From Actinomycetota bacterium (GTDB lineage Bacteria > Actinomycetota > Thermoleophilia > Solirubrobacterales > Solirubrobacteraceae), in assembly GCA_005788585.1 (NCBI GenBank), contig SYBY01000333.1:1-26045 (forward strand): DNA of 26,045 nucleotides, read 5' to 3'. The position numbers and the translations under genes are program-made. The notes beneath the pieces are model-generated. The model had not been told where the DNA came from, made no database searches, and worked only from the letters and a program-made list of their open reading frames with translations. Of the stretch, positions 22,503 through 26,045 are shown in pieces. The stretch's first letter is position 1. Every line of letters begins with the position of its first letter.

Positions 22503-23648
22503 TCAGCGCCGGCGGAGGGCGCGGCGCGCGCGGATACTGCCGGTCACGACGTTGTCGGCCACGCGCGCTTCGGGCTGCGCGGCCGTGACGGTCACGGTGT
22601 CGGTCAGCCTGCCCGGGCGGGTCGCCCGCACGCGCAGCGTGACGGTGACCCGACGGCCCGCCGCGATCGTCCCCAGCGGGCAGCGCACCGTGGCGCGCCC
22701 CCAGCAGCGCCCCGCCGGGCCGCGCACGGAGACGAGCCGCAGACCGTCACCGAGCCGGGCGACGAGCCCGGCCTTCGTCGCGGTCGCGGGGCCGCGGTTG
22801 CTGACGCGCAGCCGGATGGTCTGCGTGCGCCCGACACGGACGCGGGCGCGCGGGCCGGAGCGCATGAGGACGAGGTCGGCCGCCGTGGGCGCGGCGGCCG
22901 CCGCCGGGACGGGCACGGGAATCGTGGCGCCGGGGACGAAGACCGTGACGGGCTCCGGTGCGGCGGGAACGACCGGAGCGGGCGGCTGCTCGACGGCCGG
23001 CGGGAGCGCCGGCGTCGTGAAGGTCCGGTCCTCCCCGACCGTCGTGATCGTCCCGCTGCTCGCGACGAGCCGGTAGTGGTAGGTCGTGTTCGGCAGCAGC
23101 CCGGTGATCGGCTCGGAGACCAGGACGCCGGACGCGCTGCTCGTCTGGCGCTCGAGCGTGCTCTGGCCGTACGCGATCGTCGTCCCGTAGTTGAAGTAGT
23201 GCGCGGTCTGCGCCCCGTCGGCCTCGACGAGGCCGTGCAGCGTCGCGCCGGTGGGCGTCAGCGCGCTCACCGGGCCTGTCGCGCCGGCCTGACAGCGGGG
23301 GGAGGCCAGCGTGGCCTGGGCCGTCGTGCCGCCGACTGTCCACCCAACGCCGTCGGGGTATCCCGAGACGTTGTAGATCGCACGGAACACGCGCGGGTAC
23401 GAGCCTGGGTTGAAGACCGTCGGCTGCCCTTGGTAGCCGAGCCCCGGCGCGACCTGGTTCGCATCACCGAAGTCGATGAACTGCTGCTGGCCCGTGTTGA
23501 CGTAGCCGAAGTAGATCCACCGGAGGTTCGGGTCGGTCCCCGACGGCGTGATGCAGTCGACGATCGGCACCGGGGCAGCGGAGGCGGGCGCCGCGAACGC
23601 GGCCGCGAGGGCGCACAGGCCCGTCGTGATGGCAGAAAGACGGCGCAA
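22503..23648 (-). CDS. Exported protein with Fn3-like and DUF11-like domains
   Basis: A 381-residue protein with signal peptide (ITTGLCALAAAFAAPASA). Residues about 28-115 form a Cys-containing N-terminal domain (VPIVDCITPSGTDPNLRWIY ... ASPRCQAG). Next comes a fibronectin-type-III-like module (GATLHGLVEADGAQTAHYFN, then LLPNTTYHYRLVAS and DRTFTTPA), a Pro/Val/Ala linker, and a DUF11-like domain (VRVGRTQTIRLRVSNRGPAT, RCPLGTIAAGRRVTVTLRVR) ending in the tail RARRALRRR. Probably a surface or secreted binding protein. The start is inferred: no ATG or GTG sits near the signal peptide, so a TTG at 23648 was chosen; a TTG further upstream is possible. It is divergent from the RTX-repeat gene. Confidence 0.72.
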   Translation of the reverse strand: MRRLSAITTGLCALAAAFAAPASAAPVPIVDCITPSGTDPNLRWIYFGYVNTGQQQFIDFGDANQVAPGLGYQGQPTVFNPGSYPRVFRAIYNVSGYPDGVGWTVGGTTAQATLASPRCQAGATGPVSALTPTGATLHGLVEADGAQTAHYFNYGTTIAYGQSTLERQTSSASGVLVSEPITGLLPNTTYHYRLVASSGTITTVGEDRTFTTPALPPAVEQPPAPVVPAAPEPVTVFVPGATIPVPVPAAAAAPTAADLVLMRSGPRARVRVGRTQTIRLRVSNRGPATATKAGLVARLGDGLRLVSVRGPAGRCWGRATVRCPLGTIAAGRRVTVTLRVRATRPGRLTDTVTVTAAQPEARVADNVVTGSIRARRALRRR

Positions 23649-23711
23649 CGTGGTGAGCCCGCGAGCGTCGGTGCTCCACGGGGTGTCAAACGCTACCGGC
23701 CCAGGCAACCC

Positions 23712-23742
23712 CTTGGGGGTCCGCTCACTGATCTTGGGGGTC
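23712..23742. repeat. Direct repeats CTTGGGGGTC spaced 21 bp
   Basis: CTTGGGGGTC occurs at 23712-23721 and 23733-23742, start to start 21 bases, i.e. two helical turns. They lie between two divergent exported-protein genes, as tandem sites for a transcription factor would. Confidence 0.45.
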
Positions 23743-23795
23743 GGTGTCGGGTCGCTCCCGATGGCAGGCGCCCCGCCGCGCGGGAGGGTTGGGGT

Positions 23796-25316
23796 ATGAC
23801 GACCACCAGCCACACCCACACCACCCTCCTGCGGCGCGCGGGGATCGTCCTCGCTCTGCTCGCAGCCTGCTACGGCGCCCTCGGCGCCGCCACCGCTCAA
23901 GCCAGCACCCTGACGTATGAAGGGGGGACGCTGGTCCTGAGAGCCTCGCCCGGCGAAGCGAACTTCGTGGGCATCGGCGCTCACGCCGACCAGCCCGGGA
24001 TGCTCGCCGTCAACGACACGGACAAGCCGGTCACGTCTGAGTGCACGTTCGACAGCGAATACCACCGGTGGGCCACCTGCCCGATCCCGGCCAACGGCAT
24101 CCACATCGAAACCGGCGACGGCAAGGACATCGTCAACATCGGCGACGACCTGCCCGCGACCATCCCCGTCACGATCGACGGCGGCGCCGGCGACGACACG
24201 CTGCGCGGCGCGCCGTTCGGCGAGATCCGCGAGACGATCCTCGGCGGTCCCGGCAACGACAAGATCACCGGGGGCGCGGCGGACGACGTCATCCGCGGCG
24301 GCGAGGGCGACGACGAGCTCGAGGGCCAGACCGGCAACGACCAGCTCTACGGCGAGGGCGGCAACGACAAGCTGCGCGGCGACGGCTACCGCGACCAGTT
24401 CGCCGACGTCATCGACGGCGGCGCGGGCTACGACCAGACCGACGGCGACTGGATGGTCGAGTCGGGCAAGTTCCAGCCCCCGATCACGGTGAGCCTCGAC
24501 GGCGCGGCCAACGACGGCCGCCCGGGTGAGAGCGACAACGTCACGGGCCTGGAGAAGATCTACCTCAACGCGCCCGCCACCCTCATCGGCGGCAACGACG
24601 CCGACGAGTTCACCGTCTTCAACACCGGCGACGGCTCGACCAAGCTGGTCGGCAACGGCGGCAACGACAAGCTCAACGCGTTCGACCACAGCGACGAGGT
24701 CGACGGCGGCGCCGGCGACGACCAGCTCGCCGGCGGCTACGGCGACGACACCGTCACCGGCGGCCCGGGCCGCGACCAGATCCACGGCGACGCCCCGAGC
24801 AGCGCGTGCAACTACATCCAGTGCCGCCTGCCGTTCGGCAACGACACGATCTACGCCCAGGACGGCGAGGTCGACTCGATCGACTGCGGCATCGGGAACG
24901 ACACCGCGTACGTCGACGCCAACGACGTCGTCAGCGGCTGCGAGAACGTCATCAAGGGCTCCGGGCCCGCGGGCGGCGGTCAGCAGGGCGGCGGCACGGC
25001 GACCGCCTCGGCGCTCCCGCTGAAGCTCCGTGGCACGAAGCTCGCCAAGGCCCTGCGCAAGGGCTTCGTCGTCGACGTGACCGCGCCCGGCAAGGGCAAG
25101 GTCTCGGTCGTCGCGACCCGGGCGGGCAAGACCGTCGCGAAGGGCGCCGCCAAGGCGTCCGGCGCCAAGAAGGTCGGCGTGAAGCTGCGCTTCACCAAGG
25201 CCGGGAAGCGGTCGCTGCGCCGTGCCAAGAGCGCGACGCTGGCGCTGAAGGTGACGTTCACGCCCGCCAAGGGCCCGAAGGTCACGGCGTCACACCGGAT
25301 CTCGCTCAAGCGATAA
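23796..25316 (+). CDS. Exported RTX (calcium-binding repeat) protein
   Basis: A 506-residue protein with signal peptide (residues 1-36). RTX nonapeptide repeats of the form GGxGxDxL occur in two blocks, about 128-197 (IDGGAGDDTLRG, ILGGPGNDKITGG, IRGGEGDDELEG, GEGGNDKLRGDG) and about 280-330 (VGNGGNDKL, VDGGAGDDQLAGG, GGYGDDTVTGG). These should bind Ca2+ in a beta-roll. After a Gly-rich linker (GGGQQGGG) comes a Lys/Arg-rich Ig-like domain of about 95 residues ending SHRISLKR. In Gram-negatives RTX proteins use type I secretion; here the Sec signal implies ordinary export. A ribosome site, GGGAGG, lies 8 bases before the ATG. Confidence 0.87.
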   Translation: MTTTSHTHTTLLRRAGIVLALLAACYGALGAATAQASTLTYEGGTLVLRASPGEANFVGIGAHADQPGMLAVNDTDKPVTSECTFDSEYHRWATCPIPANGIHIETGDGKDIVNIGDDLPATIPVTIDGGAGDDTLRGAPFGEIRETILGGPGNDKITGGAADDVIRGGEGDDELEGQTGNDQLYGEGGNDKLRGDGYRDQFADVIDGGAGYDQTDGDWMVESGKFQPPITVSLDGAANDGRPGESDNVTGLEKIYLNAPATLIGGNDADEFTVFNTGDGSTKLVGNGGNDKLNAFDHSDEVDGGAGDDQLAGGYGDDTVTGGPGRDQIHGDAPSSACNYIQCRLPFGNDTIYAQDGEVDSIDCGIGNDTAYVDANDVVSGCENVIKGSGPAGGGQQGGGTATASALPLKLRGTKLAKALRKGFVVDVTAPGKGKVSVVATRAGKTVAKGAAKASGAKKVGVKLRFTKAGKRSLRRAKSATLALKVTFTPAKGPKVTASHRISLKR

Positions 25317-25340
25317 ACCGGGGAGGCGGCGTAAGAACGG

Positions 25341-25379
25341 CCGGGGTCGTAGGTTGCACGATCGCAACCTCGACCCCGG
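25341..25379 (+). promoter_or_regulatory. Strong hairpin overlapping the ribosome site of the next gene
   Basis: CCGGGGTCG (25341-25349) pairs with CGACCCCGG (25371-25379), and AGGTTGC (25351-25357) with GCAACCT (25364-25370); only T25350 is unpaired in the stem and the loop is ACGATC. The likely ribosome site GGAG (25378-25381) has its first two bases inside the stem, 7 bases before the ATG. It may be a terminator of the RTX gene, a translation control element, or both. Confidence 0.55.
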
Positions 25380-25388
25380 AGTTCGTTC

Positions 25389-26045
25389 ATGTCCCGCCGC
25401 CTGCTCTTCACCGTCCTGACCGCCGCCGCGGCTTTCACCGCGCTGGCTCCCTCCGCACAGGCCGGTCTCGGCACCTGGACCAGCCTCGGTGGACTGACCA
25501 CCGCCGCCGGTGCAGACCACGTGCGCGAGTACACCACGGGCGCGCTACCAGCGCAGGTCTACGCCGCTACGGAGGACGACGGGGTCTTCCGCTCGACGAA
25601 CGCCGGCGTGAGCTGGTCGGCCTTCAACAGCGGCCTGGAGGGGATCCCGGGCGCGAAGAACGTCCGCACCGTCTTCAAGGACGGCAGCCGCATGCTCGCC
25701 GGGACGAGCGCCGGCCTGTTCGCCTCGACGAACGGCGGCGCCTGGCAGCCGATCGCGCAGGGGCCGGAGGACAACCCGGCGCAGCCCAAGAAGCTGAACA
25801 CCGCCGTCCAGACGCTCTACCAGGTCCCCGGGGGCGCGCTCCTGGCCGGCGGGTTCTCCAGCGGCGTCTTCCGCAGCACGGACGGCGGCAACACCTGGAT
25901 CCACCCGGCGCCGGGCAACGGCATGCCGGCCGCCACGACGGTCTGGCACATGACGTCGTTCGTGCCCAACGTGGTCTTGGCGGCCACGAGCAGCGGCATC
26001 TTCCGCTCGCTGGACGCCGGCGCCTCCTGGACGCCCGCAGGTGAC
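25389..26045 (+). CDS. Exported Asp-box beta-propeller protein (cut by window end)
   Basis: 219 codons seen, open at the right edge. A signal peptide (MSRRLLFTVLTAAAAFTALA then PSAQA) precedes repeated propeller blades with Asp-box motifs: GVFRSTNAGVSW, GLFASTNGGAW, GVFRSTDGGNTW and GIFRSLDAGASW. These resemble BNR/sortilin-like (VPS10-type) beta-propellers, found in sialidases, photosystem-assembly factors and many secreted proteins of unknown role. No catalytic residues can be judged in the fragment. It follows the RTX gene by 72 bases containing a strong hairpin. Confidence 0.82.
   Translation, partial: MSRRLLFTVLTAAAAFTALAPSAQAGLGTWTSLGGLTTAAGADHVREYTTGALPAQVYAATEDDGVFRSTNAGVSWSAFNSGLEGIPGAKNVRTVFKDGSRMLAGTSAGLFASTNGGAWQPIAQGPEDNPAQPKKLNTAVQTLYQVPGGALLAGGFSSGVFRSTDGGNTWIHPAPGNGMPAATTVWHMTSFVPNVVLAATSSGIFRSLDAGASWTPAGD

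Noticed and set aside
23661..23689. TTGACA (23689-23684, minus) as a -35 for the Fn3/DUF11 gene
   Set aside because: No acceptable -10 at 16-18 bases; the positions read GCTCGC or CTCGCG.
22383..23795. Upstream in-frame extension of the RTX protein
   Set aside because: It runs antisense to another real gene, and a signal peptide with a good ribosome site begins at 23796.
24170..24790. Short-period repeats in the RTX gene that might suggest a repeat array
   Set aside because: They are degenerate GGxGxDxL codons with no spacers or exact direct repeats, so not CRISPR or a DNA-level tandem repeat.

Overview
The window is very G+C-rich with strong G/C bias at third codon positions. It most resembles an actinobacterium of the class Thermoleophilia (Solirubrobacter, Conexibacter or Patulibacter type). 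This is an inference from the large-type SRP RNA, the many exported beta-rich proteins with basic C-terminal tails, a CSLREA/beta-helix protein, an RTX-repeat protein, and ECF sigma factors with long C-terminal extensions. No mobile element, prophage or CRISPR array was seen.

Layout. 1-2059: the start of a RecX-like gene on the minus strand, then a plus-strand redox operon of apbE (flavinyltransferase), a haem-binding ferric-reductase-like membrane protein and a PepSY-like exported protein. 2067-4370 (minus): a membrane GGDEF/HD-GYP protein followed directly by the large SRP RNA. 4487-6100: a J-domain/PH-like protein, a single-pass membrane protein with four cysteines, and a convergent small hypothetical gene. 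6194-10111 (minus): an exported repeat protein, and upstream of it a tightly overlapped three-gene operon. That operon encodes a secreted CPxG-domain protein, a secreted SH3 protein, and an ECF sigma factor that carries a zinc-finger, a membrane segment and both of those secreted domains. 10402-14028: tRNA-Val(CAC) with its terminator, several small hypothetical genes including a two-repeat protein, and a DUF2202 lipoprotein. 14125-16067: DUF485 protein plus acetate symporter ActP. 16239-18200: CSLREA/beta-helix protein. 18294-21094: divergent TetR regulator and MMPL exporter sharing a palindromic operator. 21194-26045: membrane-anchored HtrA-type protease, a small Cys/His-rich protein, and three exported proteins (Fn3/DUF11-like, RTX-repeat, Asp-box propeller cut by the window end).

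The most unusual item is the 7943-10111 operon. The extracytoplasmic half of the sigma factor looks like a fusion of the products of the two genes just upstream, in the same order. This suggests a self-contained envelope-sensing transcription system with soluble decoy or partner copies of its sensor domains. A second recurring signal is a -10-like hexamer exactly seven bases before the start codon at six genes, which predicts leaderless transcripts.
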